DNA of 64,000 bases. Origin: Lewinellaceae bacterium. Its GTDB lineage: Bacteria > Bacteroidota > Bacteroidia > Chitinophagales > Saprospiraceae. This document shows, piece after piece, positions 18,670 to 27,243 of this stretch (within the stretch, counting starts at the first letter, position 1; every line of letters starts with the position of its first letter). The notes below the pieces were generated by a model, which was not told the DNA's origin, ran no database searches, and saw nothing but the letters and a program-made list of their open reading frames with translations. A program made the translations under genes and the position numbers. The DNA is taken from NCBI GenBank assembly GCA_020636095.1, contig JACJYN010000003.1:1364001-1428000 (forward strand). The letters are read 5' to 3'.

Positions 18670-19512
18670 CTATTGAGAAAGGCAATCGCTATTGACCCCC
18701 AGCACATACTTTTCCACCACCCCGATCTCTTCAGCCACCTCTGCTCCCTTGAAACCGGTTATCATTCCATCGTTCAGTTTTTCTTTTGCCAATGCGGTGA
18801 GTGGCTGGGCGACAGGCAGGTACGACCAATGCCATTTCTCCTCGTTGTATCCGTAGGGCCGGGCCTCGCCTTTGGGGCTGTAGGGCTGGCAGAAGCCGTA
18901 CTCCGCAGCGTGGGTAGTCATCCACTCGTAGATTTTCAACCCTTCGCCTTTTTCGAAATATTCATTGGTGAAAGCATTCAGGTCCATATCAGTGCCCCAA
19001 TGGTGGCGAGAAGTTCCGGGCATGGAGCTGTACTCCAGTATCTTCAGGGCCCGCTCTTGGGGGTTGGGATAGGCTTTGGAGGCGTCCTTGCCGTTTTCGA
19101 TGGCGAGGGCGCCGGCCCACTTGCTTTCCCATATGCCCTTCTGGTAGTCGAAATTGCGGGTGGCGGAGCGAATGAGCAGGCTGACTCCATCTTTCTTTGC
19201 CGCCTCGTACATACGGAGGAAAGCCTCGTAGGTATCTTTGCGCAGGTACAGCCCCTGGCGGTCGGCGTAGCGGGTGTCCACCAAAGTAAAATCCGGATGC
19301 TTGGCCGGGTCAAAGTGGCCCATGATGTAATCAGTGGTGAAACCGCGGGCGATGGCGGAGTCGGCAAGGGTTGGAAGGCTGGCTTCGTAGGCAGTGGGCG
19401 TTTTTTCGCTTGTCTCCTGTTGGGCATTGGCGCCTTGCACCTGGTTGCCGGAAGGCTGGCAGCCGAAAACAGCAAGCAGGATAATGTAAAATGAAATTCT
19501 TTTTGTCTTCAT
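18670..19512 (-). CDS. M15 (VanY/D-Ala-D-Ala carboxypeptidase-type) lipoprotein
   Basis: A 280-residue protein with a lipobox (AVFGC, C18). The zinc site of M15 peptidases is visible: SRHHWGTDMD at 168-177 and WHW at 227-229. These enzymes trim the D-Ala-D-Ala end of peptidoglycan stem peptides. The lipid anchor puts it in the periplasm or outer membrane. It lies 72 bp downstream of the conserved unknown gene on the same strand. Confidence 0.88.
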   Translation of the reverse strand: MKTKRISFYIILLAVFGCQPSGNQVQGANAQQETSEKTPTAYEASLPTLADSAIARGFTTDYIMGHFDPAKHPDFTLVDTRYADRQGLYLRKDTYEAFLRMYEAAKKDGVSLLIRSATRNFDYQKGIWESKWAGALAIENGKDASKAYPNPQERALKILEYSSMPGTSRHHWGTDMDLNAFTNEYFEKGEGLKIYEWMTTHAAEYGFCQPYSPKGEARPYGYNEEKWHWSYLPVAQPLTALAKEKLNDGMITGFKGAEVAEEIGVVEKYVLGVNSDCLSQ

Positions 19513-19584
19513 CGGTATTTACTTATGGGGAGGCGACACCTTTTTTCAAGCGGTGGCCAGCGTGAAGGCGTCACCTCGGTTAGT

Positions 19585-21003
19585 TTAATAATCAAACTCC
19601 ATTTGCTCCGCCGGATAACCAAACAGGTAGCGTTCCTTGATGAGGTTGGCCACCGCTACCGGCACCAGGCTCTCCCAGCCCTTATCTCCATTCTGCAGCA
19701 TGTGGAGGACTTCTTTGGAGAAAATATGCAGCACATTGGGGTTGAATCCTTCCACATCCACGATCTGCCGGTTATCGAGCAGGTGCTTGTAGAGGAATTT
19801 CACACCTTCGGGAATAGGAACGTTCTGTGCGGTAATCAGTTCGCCGCTGCCTTCCTGGAGGGCGGGGTAAACGTAGAATTTCACATTGCGGGTAAACAGC
19901 TCTCCGAAGGCGGCCAGCAGTCGGCCGTCCAGGTTTTGATAGTATTTGTCATTGATCAGGTCGAGCAGTTCTCCGACGCCGGAGACGATACCCAGCTTTT
20001 GCACCCGGTAGTCGGCCAGGTAAGCGATCATCTTCTGGTACTGCTGGCAGTCAGAGACGACCACCGTTTGCCCCAGGGTGTTGAGCAGCTCGGCGCGGTC
20101 GAGGAAGTCCTGTTCGTCCAGTTCGCCGTTGGCGCGCAGGTTGTCGAGGGTGATCTCGGTGAGCAGGTACAGGCGGCGGGCGTCCACCTCCGGGTCGTTG
20201 CGAAACTGCTGGAAGCTGGCCTGAATCATATCCAGGTTGACCAGAGTGGCGGGACGAAAACTACCGCGGACCAACATGACGTTCTTTTTGTACAGGAATT
20301 CCGACGCGTGCATATTCTGCCGGCCGGGGCCGAAGACGGCCACGTCGCTCAGGCCGTTTTTGACGATCCAGAGGCTGAGCAAACGGTTGTCGAGCTGTTC
20401 GAATTCCGGGCCGGTGAGCCTTACCATGTCGATCTTCACCCTGCCGTGCAGGCTATCCATCAGCGACTGGAGCATCACTTCCGGCTGATCGTTGTAACGG
20501 TAGCAGGCGTAGATGAGGTTGACCCCCAGGATGCCGATGGCCTGTTGTTGGAGGTGGTTGTCGTTGTCGAGCATGCGCACGTGCAGCACCAGGTCATTGG
20601 GCTCGCCGCCCGGCTTGAGTTGAAACCGGATGCCCAGCCATCCGTTGCCTTTGATGGTGCGCTGGTAATTGACCGCCGCCACCGTATCGGCAAAGACGAA
20701 GAAGTTGGTGTCCGGCCGTTCGTTGGATAGCCGGGAGCGCATCAGGTCGTACTCGTGGTTGAGCATCTTGTACAGGCGCGCCTCACAGACGTAGCGGCCG
20801 CTGACCTCTTCGCCGTAGATCTTGTCGGAATAGGTTTTGTCGTAAGCCGACATGGTCTTGGCAATGGTGCCGGCGGCGGCTCCCACCTGGAAGAAATAAC
20901 GAGCCACCTCCTGCCCGGCGCCGATCTCGGCGAAGGTGCCGTAAATTTCCGGGTCGAGGTTGATCTCGAGGGCTTTCTGGTCGGTTTCGAGTAGTTGGCG
21001 CAT
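19585..21003 (-). CDS. Conserved protein of unknown function
   Basis: A 472-residue soluble protein without signal peptide. I recognise the N-terminal signature 'YGTFAEIGAGQEVARYFF' followed by 'AGTIAKTMSAYD' as a family found in many bacterial phyla, inconsistently labelled in databases (from memory: TonB-dependent receptor, or nicotinate-nucleotide adenylyltransferase). Neither label is supported here: there is no barrel, signal peptide or nucleotidyltransferase HxGH motif. The even, highly conserved sequence suggests a cytoplasmic housekeeping or metabolic role. It lies 48 bp after the coiled-coil lipoprotein gene. Confidence 0.75.
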   Translation of the reverse strand: MRQLLETDQKALEINLDPEIYGTFAEIGAGQEVARYFFQVGAAAGTIAKTMSAYDKTYSDKIYGEEVSGRYVCEARLYKMLNHEYDLMRSRLSNERPDTNFFVFADTVAAVNYQRTIKGNGWLGIRFQLKPGGEPNDLVLHVRMLDNDNHLQQQAIGILGVNLIYACYRYNDQPEVMLQSLMDSLHGRVKIDMVRLTGPEFEQLDNRLLSLWIVKNGLSDVAVFGPGRQNMHASEFLYKKNVMLVRGSFRPATLVNLDMIQASFQQFRNDPEVDARRLYLLTEITLDNLRANGELDEQDFLDRAELLNTLGQTVVVSDCQQYQKMIAYLADYRVQKLGIVSGVGELLDLINDKYYQNLDGRLLAAFGELFTRNVKFYVYPALQEGSGELITAQNVPIPEGVKFLYKHLLDNRQIVDVEGFNPNVLHIFSKEVLHMLQNGDKGWESLVPVAVANLIKERYLFGYPAEQMEFDY

Positions 21004-21051
21004 GGGGTGAAAATATTAATTGAGAGAAGCTGTTTGAAATTTGAACACACT

Positions 21052-21522
21052 CTAATGCTCCCCGATCATGCCCTGCTGTTCATCCAGCATCTGGTTGAAC
21101 TCATCCTTCATATAGCCGTGCTCGGTTTCGAGTTGCTGATGGTCCCGTTTCATCTGCTCGTGGTCCAAGCGAATCTGTTCTTCGCTGTAGCCTTCCTGGC
21201 TGTGTTGGGCTTCCAGGGCGGCGTGGGCGGCGGCCATCTCCTCGTGCTGTTTGAGAAAGGCCTCGTGGTTGAGCAGCAGGCCGTCGTGCATTTTGTTGTA
21301 GGCGGTATGAAGGGAGTCTTCCTGTCCGCGCCCCAGGTCTTCATGAGCCTGCCGCATCTGCAGGTATTCCTGCAGGCGTTGCTGGTGGTAGGCTTTGAGT
21401 TCCTGGTATTTGGCCTCCATGGCCTGGTGTTCTTTCACCATCCGCTCGTGTTGAGCTTCAAACGACTCGCCGCAGGCGGCAATGAATACGAGGACAAAGG
21501 CAATAAGCGTTAACTTTTTCAT
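21052..21522 (-). CDS. Lipoprotein with histidine-core coiled coil
   Basis: A 156-residue protein with a lipobox (IAAC, C17). Residues 20-156 are a continuous charged alpha helix. All 14 histidines fall on a 7-residue grid: 25, 32, 46, 60, then after one 2-residue stutter 72, 79, 86, 93, 100, 107, 121, 128, 135, 156. Methionine, leucine, isoleucine, phenylalanine or tyrosine usually sits three residues later. Histidine therefore takes one core position of the heptad in nearly every turn. Family unknown; the product should be a lipid-anchored envelope rod. It is probably cotranscribed with the 472-residue gene downstream. Confidence 0.82.
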   Translation of the reverse strand: MKKLTLIAFVLVFIAACGESFEAQHERMVKEHQAMEAKYQELKAYHQQRLQEYLQMRQAHEDLGRGQEDSLHTAYNKMHDGLLLNHEAFLKQHEEMAAAHAALEAQHSQEGYSEEQIRLDHEQMKRDHQQLETEHGYMKDEFNQMLDEQQGMIGEH

Positions 21523-21542
21523 TGTTCATTGGATTTTGATCC

Positions 21543-21550
21543 GCAAAAAT
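21543..21550 (-). promoter_or_regulatory. Possible -7 element of the coiled-coil lipoprotein gene
   Basis: TATTTTTG on the minus strand fits the Bacteroidota -7 consensus TAnnTTTG and lies 20 bp before the start codon. No TTG occurs at the expected upstream distance, so this is a weak call. Confidence 0.35.
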
Positions 21551-21663
21551 AGATAAAATTGGTGGGCAAATCCCTTCGGCATGTTATCGTTTCGTTAGGG
21601 CCGCCTCATAATTGGACAATGTAGGGCAAGTTTTAATAACTTTAGCCTTTTGAAGCAACATTC

Positions 21664-22971
21664 ATGCAGCAGGCTGGAGGCAGGAAAATAGGGTGGGTTA
21701 GCGCGGCGGCGATCGTGGTAGCCAATATGGTAGGAACCGGGGTATTTACCAGCCTGGGCCTTCAGTTGCAGGGGCTGAGCAGCACCTGGACGATCATGCT
21801 GTTATGGATGATCGGGGGCATGGTGTCCTTGTTTGGAGCTTTCAGCTACGCCGAGCTGGGCACCAAGCTGCCTCGATCGGGCGGCGAATACTACTTCCTC
21901 AGCCGTATCTACCATCCTTTTATCGGTTATCTTTCCGGCTGGGTCTCGCTGACGGTGGGCTTTGCTGCATCGGTTGCTCTGGCCGCGATGGCCATGGGCG
22001 CCTATATAGAAAAATTTGCGCCCTTCTCCGCCCAGACGGTAGCTACAGGCGCCATTGTGCTCATCTCTATGGTGCATTCCGTCAACATCCGTCAAAGCAG
22101 TAATTTCCAGAACACCTTTACCGCTCTGAAATTGCTGTTGATCCTGTTTTTTATCATCGCGTGTTTTACTCTTCCCTCCGAATCCGGAGCAATGGATATT
22201 AGTACTACCTGGCGGGCCGACCTGTCGAAGCCTGCTTTTGCCGTTTCACTGGTATATGTAATCTATGCATTTTCGGGTTGGAACGCCGCCGCTTACATTG
22301 TGGAAGAAATTGAGGAACCAGCCCGCAACCTGCCGCGGGCGCTCATTGGAGGCACGCTGGTTGTGAGCCTCCTGTACGTCTTACTTCAGTTGGCCTTTCT
22401 CAAGCAGGCGACGATCCCCCAGCTCAGGGGTAAGATAGAAGTGGGGCAGGTAGTGGCCGAGCTCATGTTCGGCCCGGCCGGTGGGCGGCTAATCAGTTTT
22501 TTCATCGCCTTGTTCCTCATCTCCAGCATCAGCGCCATGGTATGGGTGGGGCCGCGGGTGGTTCGGGCAATGGCCAACGACTACAGCATCTGGCGATTTA
22601 TGGCGGAGGACAACCGCAACGGCATTCCGGTAAAGGCCGTATGGTTGCAGGCCGGCATCAGCATTTTTATGGTCGCGACCAGTTACTTCGAACAGGTCTT
22701 GTTGTACAGCGGTTTTGTCCTACAACTTTTCACCACTGCGGCGGTAGCGGGTATCTTTGTCATGCGCTGGAAGAATGGACATAGCGGATATTCCAGCCCC
22801 GGCTACCCCTGGGTGCAGCTCGCCTTTCTGGGCATCAGCTTATGGATCATGGTATTTTTGGTGTACGACCACCCCAGGGAGAGCCTGCTGGGGTTGGCCA
22901 ACCTGGGGCTGGGCGCCCTCTCTTACTGGTTGAGCAAAGCGTATGGAAGTAGCCGGACAGATTTAATCTAA
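21664..22971 (+). CDS. APC superfamily amino acid permease
   Basis: A 435-residue membrane protein with about twelve hydrophobic segments. Helix 1 carries the unwound substrate motif 'VANMVGTGVF' (residues 20-29). Helix 2-3 features 'FGAFSYAELGTKLPRSGGEYYFL' are typical of APC transporters of the LAT/y+LAT type. It should import or exchange amino acids across the inner membrane. Substrate not predictable. It is divergent from the coiled-coil lipoprotein gene. Confidence 0.88.
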   Translation: MQQAGGRKIGWVSAAAIVVANMVGTGVFTSLGLQLQGLSSTWTIMLLWMIGGMVSLFGAFSYAELGTKLPRSGGEYYFLSRIYHPFIGYLSGWVSLTVGFAASVALAAMAMGAYIEKFAPFSAQTVATGAIVLISMVHSVNIRQSSNFQNTFTALKLLLILFFIIACFTLPSESGAMDISTTWRADLSKPAFAVSLVYVIYAFSGWNAAAYIVEEIEEPARNLPRALIGGTLVVSLLYVLLQLAFLKQATIPQLRGKIEVGQVVAELMFGPAGGRLISFFIALFLISSISAMVWVGPRVVRAMANDYSIWRFMAEDNRNGIPVKAVWLQAGISIFMVATSYFEQVLLYSGFVLQLFTTAAVAGIFVMRWKNGHSGYSSPGYPWVQLAFLGISLWIMVFLVYDHPRESLLGLANLGLGALSYWLSKAYGSSRTDLI

Positions 22972-23017
22972 CGCATCCCGCTTCGGGAGCGTTGCGCTGA
23001 AGGGCTGTATTCCTGAG

Positions 23018-23119
23018 GGCTACCCGTCTAACACTGGACAGCCTCGTACATCGGGCTGCCATTGGCTCGTACATCGTACACGCCCCCGGAGCTTTCTGTC
23101 CAGCATAAGACGGATAGTC
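23018..23119. repeat. GGCTACC-bounded intergenic element, copy 2
   Basis: Left end GGCTACCCGTCTAACACTGG, right end an imperfect complement containing GACGGATAG. The interior 'TCGTACATCGTACAC' and 'GCCCCCGGAGCTTTCTGTCC' match the element at 50625-50748 closely. It lies in the 466-bp gap 22972-23437 with the 151-bp MITE. Confidence 0.65.
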
Positions 23120-23192
23120 TTCCTGGAGTGATGGCTATATTGTCATGTAAAATATATCCAACTATAAGCAACACCGCTTTAAACCAATTTTT

Positions 23193-23343
23193 GTTACTAT
23201 TCAGCATGGGGTCTGAAATACGCCTGACGCAAAATTTTGTAGACTTTTTCCCGCTGGAACCCCTTCTCATTCCCCTTGGAAGGGGAAGGGCGGCTTACAA
23301 AATTTTGCTTGAGGGGTCAAATCACCACGATGCTGAATAGTTA
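23193..23343. mobile_element. 151-bp MITE-like element, copy 1
   Basis: A 151-bp unit starting GTTACTATTCAGCAT and ending ATGCTGAATAGTTA, so the termini are inverted repeats of about 14 bp. It is flanked by the direct repeat CCAATTTTT (23184-23192 and 23344-23352). A subterminal inverted repeat GCAAAATTTTGTA/TACAAAATTTTGC lies inside. The copy at 31699-31849 is identical base for base but inverted. There is no transposase, so it is non-autonomous. Confidence 0.9.
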
Positions 23344-23437
23344 CCAATTTTTTATATCTTGTAAGCAGCGTAGGATGCGCTTCGGCCCTCTTAATAAATA
23401 CAAACTTTCCTTTTCAAACGCCTAACTAAACCCTTTT

Positions 23438-26239
23438 ATGAGACACCTCTATCTGCTATGCCTGTTTTGCGTGGCTGATTACTCGCTAATGGCTCAATCA
23501 CCTCCTACCGCTTGCCCGGATAATGTGCAACCCATGCCCGCCGCTTTTTGCTCGGAGGCCTGCATCATCTGTGACCTGGATGGTTACTATAGTACCAATC
23601 AATGGTTTCCCAATTGGGATGCCCCGCCTCAGTTCTGTGCTCCTCAATTTCACAGCATCAACTGGGTGGGGTTTGTCGCGGGTTCCACGGACATTACGCT
23701 GCGGATACAGCCTTCTAATTGTCAAAATTGGGATGGTTTGCAGGCAGGAATATTCAGTACCCCAGATTGCAGCAACTTCACACAGGTTTCCAATTGTGAC
23801 ATGGCTTTTTTTTATGAAACACTACTTTTCGGCCAAGGCCTGATACCCGGTAATATTTACTATCTGGTGATCGACGGCAATGCCGGTGATATTTGTGATT
23901 TTGAAGTCCAGGTTTTATCTGGTTATACGATATCGCCGGGAATCACAGGCAGCCCGGTAATTGACGGGCCGGCCGATGTCTGCCCTCTGGGGGCGCACAC
24001 TTATTACGTTAGCGGCGTTGATGGAGCCGGTTATTATAACTGGGAATTGAACGGCGTATCTATCGGGCAGGATCAATACGTGGCCATCTCAGGCCTTACC
24101 GTAGGAACTTATGACTTATGCGTTACACCGGGGGATCCCTGCCTCGGCGACGGAGAAACGGTTTGCATGGCCCTTCAGGTAACCCCACTGCCCCCAATTT
24201 TCATTGATGAAGAGGTCTGCTCCGAAGCATTGCCGTTTAACTACCGGGGCTATTCTTTTTATACCTCCGGCGCCTACAGTTTCGACGATATCGGCCCGGA
24301 TGGCTGTCCACAACCCACTGTACTCAACCTGTCCGTTCTTGGCCCCAATCCACCCACTATTATCAATGCAGAAATATGCTACGGAGACACATACCTGATT
24401 AACAATCAGTTGTTAAGCCAAATGGGGTATTACCCGTTTGTTCTGACAGACGAGAACGGCTGTGACAGCGTCATCGAGCTCATTCTCATGGTCCACCCTC
24501 CGAGCCTCACCAACCTGGGGATAGTCGTCGCTGAACTTCCTTTCCTGGTGGGAGGCATTCCGGTTGACAGTGCCGGAAACTTTGACGTTCTGCTCCCCAG
24601 CCAAATCGGCTGCGACAGCATCGTGGTTGGCGTCCTGATACCTATCGGGCCGGACACCCTCTTTATCGACTCTACGATCTGCCAGGGCGACGCCGTATTT
24701 TACAATATGAATACCCTGACGAGCAGCGGCGTGTATCTCGATACCCTCATCGGAACAGATGCCGCCACCATTCAGCAGTTGGCCCTCAATGTACTGCCGG
24801 TTCGGGATACGGCCCTGAATGTGAGCCTCTGTTTTGGAGAAAGTATTACCGTCGGCAGTTCCACTTATACGGCTGCCGGCGCTTACACAGATATCCTGTT
24901 GTCCTCCGTGGGCTGCGACAGTGTCGTTTTCCTCAACTTAAACGTCCTGCAACCTGCGGATACACTCATTGCCACCATCTGCGAGGGCGAGGCCTTCACT
25001 CTGGGCGGGCAATTTTTCACCATGAGCGGAGTGTATGACCTGGCCGTCGTCAGCCCTACCGGTTGCCAGAGTATGGTGCAACTGCAGCTCACTGCCAACC
25101 CCACTCTGGCAACCAACCTGTCAGTAGTGCTTTGTGAGGGGGAAAGTATTGTAGTCGGGAGCAATACCTATAACGCGTCAGGTGCTTACACGGATACGCT
25201 AATGGCCGCCCCTGGTTGTGACAGCATCGTCAACTTAAACCTCACTGTGCTGGACATTCCTGGTGATACGCTGGAAGCCAGCGTCTGTGAGGGGGAGTCT
25301 TATTTCTGGAACGGCATCGATTACACCCAAACCGGCTTGTATTGCGACACGCTCTCAGGGGGCGGCGCCGGCGGTTGCGATAGCATCATTTGCCTGGACC
25401 TGACGGTGCTTACCGTCGCCGACACCACCTTCCTGAATGAGTCTATCTGTGAGGGGGATGCCTACCCTTTCAACGGCATTGAATTGAATACGCCGGGCGC
25501 CTACACGGAGGTATATGTCGCCAGCAACGGCTGTGATAGTATAGTGATGCTGGACCTTACCGTAACCCCGGTTGTCGAAGCCGTTCTGGACACCACGCTG
25601 TGCCCCGGGCAGGCCCTGTTTCTCGGGCCTTACACCTTCCGGGAGCCCTTTCAGGGGGAGCTGCAGTTCACCAACGCCAGCGGCTGTGACAGTATCATCG
25701 GCCTGAACCTCACGTACTACGATAGCCTCCGGCTCGATACTGCGCTGATCGAACCTGACGACGGCGACTTTTTCGGCGGCAGTATTTACGTTGAATTTAC
25801 CGGAGGTACGCCGCCTTACAGCTACCTGTGGAGTGACGGCCGCACGGGCCCTTTCATCGACCTGCTGCCCAGCGGCGAGTATTTTCTCATCCTGACGGAT
25901 GAAAATGGCTGCCAGCAGGGCTTCTACTTCAAAGTGCCGCTGCGGGATGAGTTCAGCTTTACGCCGCCGATTCGCCGCCCGGGCCATGGTAACGGAGGCA
26001 TAAAAGTGAGCCCCAACCCTTTTAGCCGGGAGTTGGAGGTGAAGCTTTCCGGTATCGATGAAGAACGGCCGGTTCGGCTGCTGTTGTACAACTTTGCCGG
26101 ACAGGTGGTGTACGAGGAGCAGGGGCTTGGGCTGCATTATCGGCTACAGCCCCAGGCGCCGGCAGGCGTGTACTGGCTCGCCGCCGAGCAGGAGGGCGTG
26201 AGGATAGGCGTGGAGCGGGTGGTGCGGGTGGAAAGGTGA
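23438..26239 (+). CDS. Large secreted repeat protein with T9SS sorting domain
   Basis: A 933-residue protein with a signal peptide (residues 1-19, ending LMAQ). The N-terminal 180 residues are cysteine-rich. From about 260 to 770 there are eight or nine repeats of about 70-75 residues with the pattern 'CxGE...G..Y...G.Y.DTL...GCDSI..L.LTV', each with two cysteines suited to an intra-repeat disulfide. After an SprB-type segment near 790-830 ('FTGGTPPYSYLWSDG', 'SGEYFLILTDENGC') comes a C-terminal type A sorting domain ('KVSPNP' to 'AGVYWLAAE'). This is a surface or secreted filamentous adhesin-like protein. Ligand unknown. Confidence 0.87.
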   Translation: MRHLYLLCLFCVADYSLMAQSPPTACPDNVQPMPAAFCSEACIICDLDGYYSTNQWFPNWDAPPQFCAPQFHSINWVGFVAGSTDITLRIQPSNCQNWDGLQAGIFSTPDCSNFTQVSNCDMAFFYETLLFGQGLIPGNIYYLVIDGNAGDICDFEVQVLSGYTISPGITGSPVIDGPADVCPLGAHTYYVSGVDGAGYYNWELNGVSIGQDQYVAISGLTVGTYDLCVTPGDPCLGDGETVCMALQVTPLPPIFIDEEVCSEALPFNYRGYSFYTSGAYSFDDIGPDGCPQPTVLNLSVLGPNPPTIINAEICYGDTYLINNQLLSQMGYYPFVLTDENGCDSVIELILMVHPPSLTNLGIVVAELPFLVGGIPVDSAGNFDVLLPSQIGCDSIVVGVLIPIGPDTLFIDSTICQGDAVFYNMNTLTSSGVYLDTLIGTDAATIQQLALNVLPVRDTALNVSLCFGESITVGSSTYTAAGAYTDILLSSVGCDSVVFLNLNVLQPADTLIATICEGEAFTLGGQFFTMSGVYDLAVVSPTGCQSMVQLQLTANPTLATNLSVVLCEGESIVVGSNTYNASGAYTDTLMAAPGCDSIVNLNLTVLDIPGDTLEASVCEGESYFWNGIDYTQTGLYCDTLSGGGAGGCDSIICLDLTVLTVADTTFLNESICEGDAYPFNGIELNTPGAYTEVYVASNGCDSIVMLDLTVTPVVEAVLDTTLCPGQALFLGPYTFREPFQGELQFTNASGCDSIIGLNLTYYDSLRLDTALIEPDDGDFFGGSIYVEFTGGTPPYSYLWSDGRTGPFIDLLPSGEYFLILTDENGCQQGFYFKVPLRDEFSFTPPIRRPGHGNGGIKVSPNPFSRELEVKLSGIDEERPVRLLLYNFAGQVVYEEQGLGLHYRLQPQAPAGVYWLAAEQEGVRIGVERVVRVER

Positions 26240-26384
26240 TGGGCGCCTGTAGTAACTTAAATATCAGCGATTTGCGTTGTTTCTTTTCGTAAAAGCGCCC
26301 TTTTTTACTTTAGATTTTGAGGTGTTAACTGTCCTGGTAATTTTATTTTTTCAAGGCTAACTTTGTTTGGATTTTCTAGATTCT

Positions 26385-26417
26385 AGATTTTCCAGATCTG
26401 ATAGATCTGGAAAATCT
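26385..26417. repeat. REP-like palindrome upstream of transposase
   Basis: A 15-bp perfect stem, AGATTTTCCAGATCT (26385-26399) and its complement (26403-26417), with a GAT loop. It starts 80 bp before the RAYT gene. A near-identical palindrome lies inside that gene at 26765-26801. Confidence 0.8.
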
Positions 26418-26464
26418 TAGGAAAATCTTAGTCTTAATTTTCTCGTGAGTTCAAAATTTCAAAA

Positions 26465-27220
26465 ATGGCTGCCAGGGACGATTTAACCTTACCTCTTGAA
26501 CCGGAAGCGTATTATCACATTTACAACCGGGGAAACAATAAAAATAATATCTTTTTTGAGGAGGCTAATTATAGCTTTTTCCTAAAAAGATATGTGAAAT
26601 ATACCGATGCTTATCTGGATACCTTTTGTTATTGTTTACTACCCAATCATTTCCATTTTTTGATCCGGGTAAAAAAAATGGACAAGATATTAAGCACTGC
26701 GAAAAAAAATTATTTGAAGGTTCCACAACGGCTTTTGTATAAGTTGAGGATTGAGTTTCCAAATTTAGATTTTCCAGATTTTCGAAATCTGGAAAATCTA
26801 ATCGAAGCACCTCCTCTTTCTAATATTGATAAACAACTTTGGCAATACCAGGTTGCCTGTTGGTTAATAAGCGAACAATTGAGGAAATTTTTCCTGAGTT
26901 ACACCAAAGCCGTCAACAAGAAAGCGAACAGAGAAGGCAGCCTGATGCGGAAAAATTTTCGGCGGAAACCGATTGATGATAATAGCTACCTAAAATATCT
27001 GATTTGGTATATTCACAACAATCCTGTCCATCATGGAATATGGACTGATTTGAAGACCTACCCATGGAGCTCCTATGAGTTATTGATGAGTCACAAGCAA
27101 ACCTGGTTAAGACGAAAGGAAATTTTAGCCATCCTTGAAGGAAGAGAGAATGCCCTGATTTTTCATCAGAAAAACTGGGAGAGGAAAAAGGGCCTGAGGG
27201 AATTTGTTATCGAAAAATAA
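26465..27220 (+). CDS. REP-associated tyrosine transposase (RAYT, Y1/IS200-like)
   Basis: A 251-residue HUH-superfamily protein. Motifs: 'YYHIYNRGNN' (16-25), 'LLPNHFHFLI' with the metal-binding H62-x-H64, and 'SYLKYLIWYIHNNPVHHG' in the C-terminal half, which holds the catalytic tyrosine region. RAYTs nick and move REP palindromes. There is no IS200-type element boundary around it, as expected for a domesticated RAYT. Residues 101-112 are encoded by a palindrome of the same kind as the one upstream of the gene. Low G+C relative to neighbours, by eye. Confidence 0.88.
   Translation: MAARDDLTLPLEPEAYYHIYNRGNNKNNIFFEEANYSFFLKRYVKYTDAYLDTFCYCLLPNHFHFLIRVKKMDKILSTAKKNYLKVPQRLLYKLRIEFPNLDFPDFRNLENLIEAPPLSNIDKQLWQYQVACWLISEQLRKFFLSYTKAVNKKANREGSLMRKNFRRKPIDDNSYLKYLIWYIHNNPVHHGIWTDLKTYPWSSYELLMSHKQTWLRRKEILAILEGRENALIFHQKNWERKKGLREFVIEK
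26765..26801. repeat. REP-like palindrome inside the RAYT coding sequence
   Basis: A perfect 17-bp stem, TTAGATTTTCCAGATTT (26765-26781) and its complement (26785-26801), with loop TCG. It shares the core GATTTTCCAGAT/ATCTGGAAAATC with the palindrome at 26385-26417. It is read in frame as LDFPDFRNLENL. Confidence 0.85.
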
Positions 27221-27243
27221 ACGGCGGCCATTCCCCGAAAGGA

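Noticed and set aside
19525..20730. A 401-codon open frame antisense to the conserved 472-residue gene
   Set aside because: Same reason: antisense shadow, with no motif or signal peptide.
23062..23340. A peptide shared by the 23.2 kb and 31.8 kb regions
   Set aside because: It is chance translation of the identical MITE; both frames start in unrelated flanks and have no start or family support.
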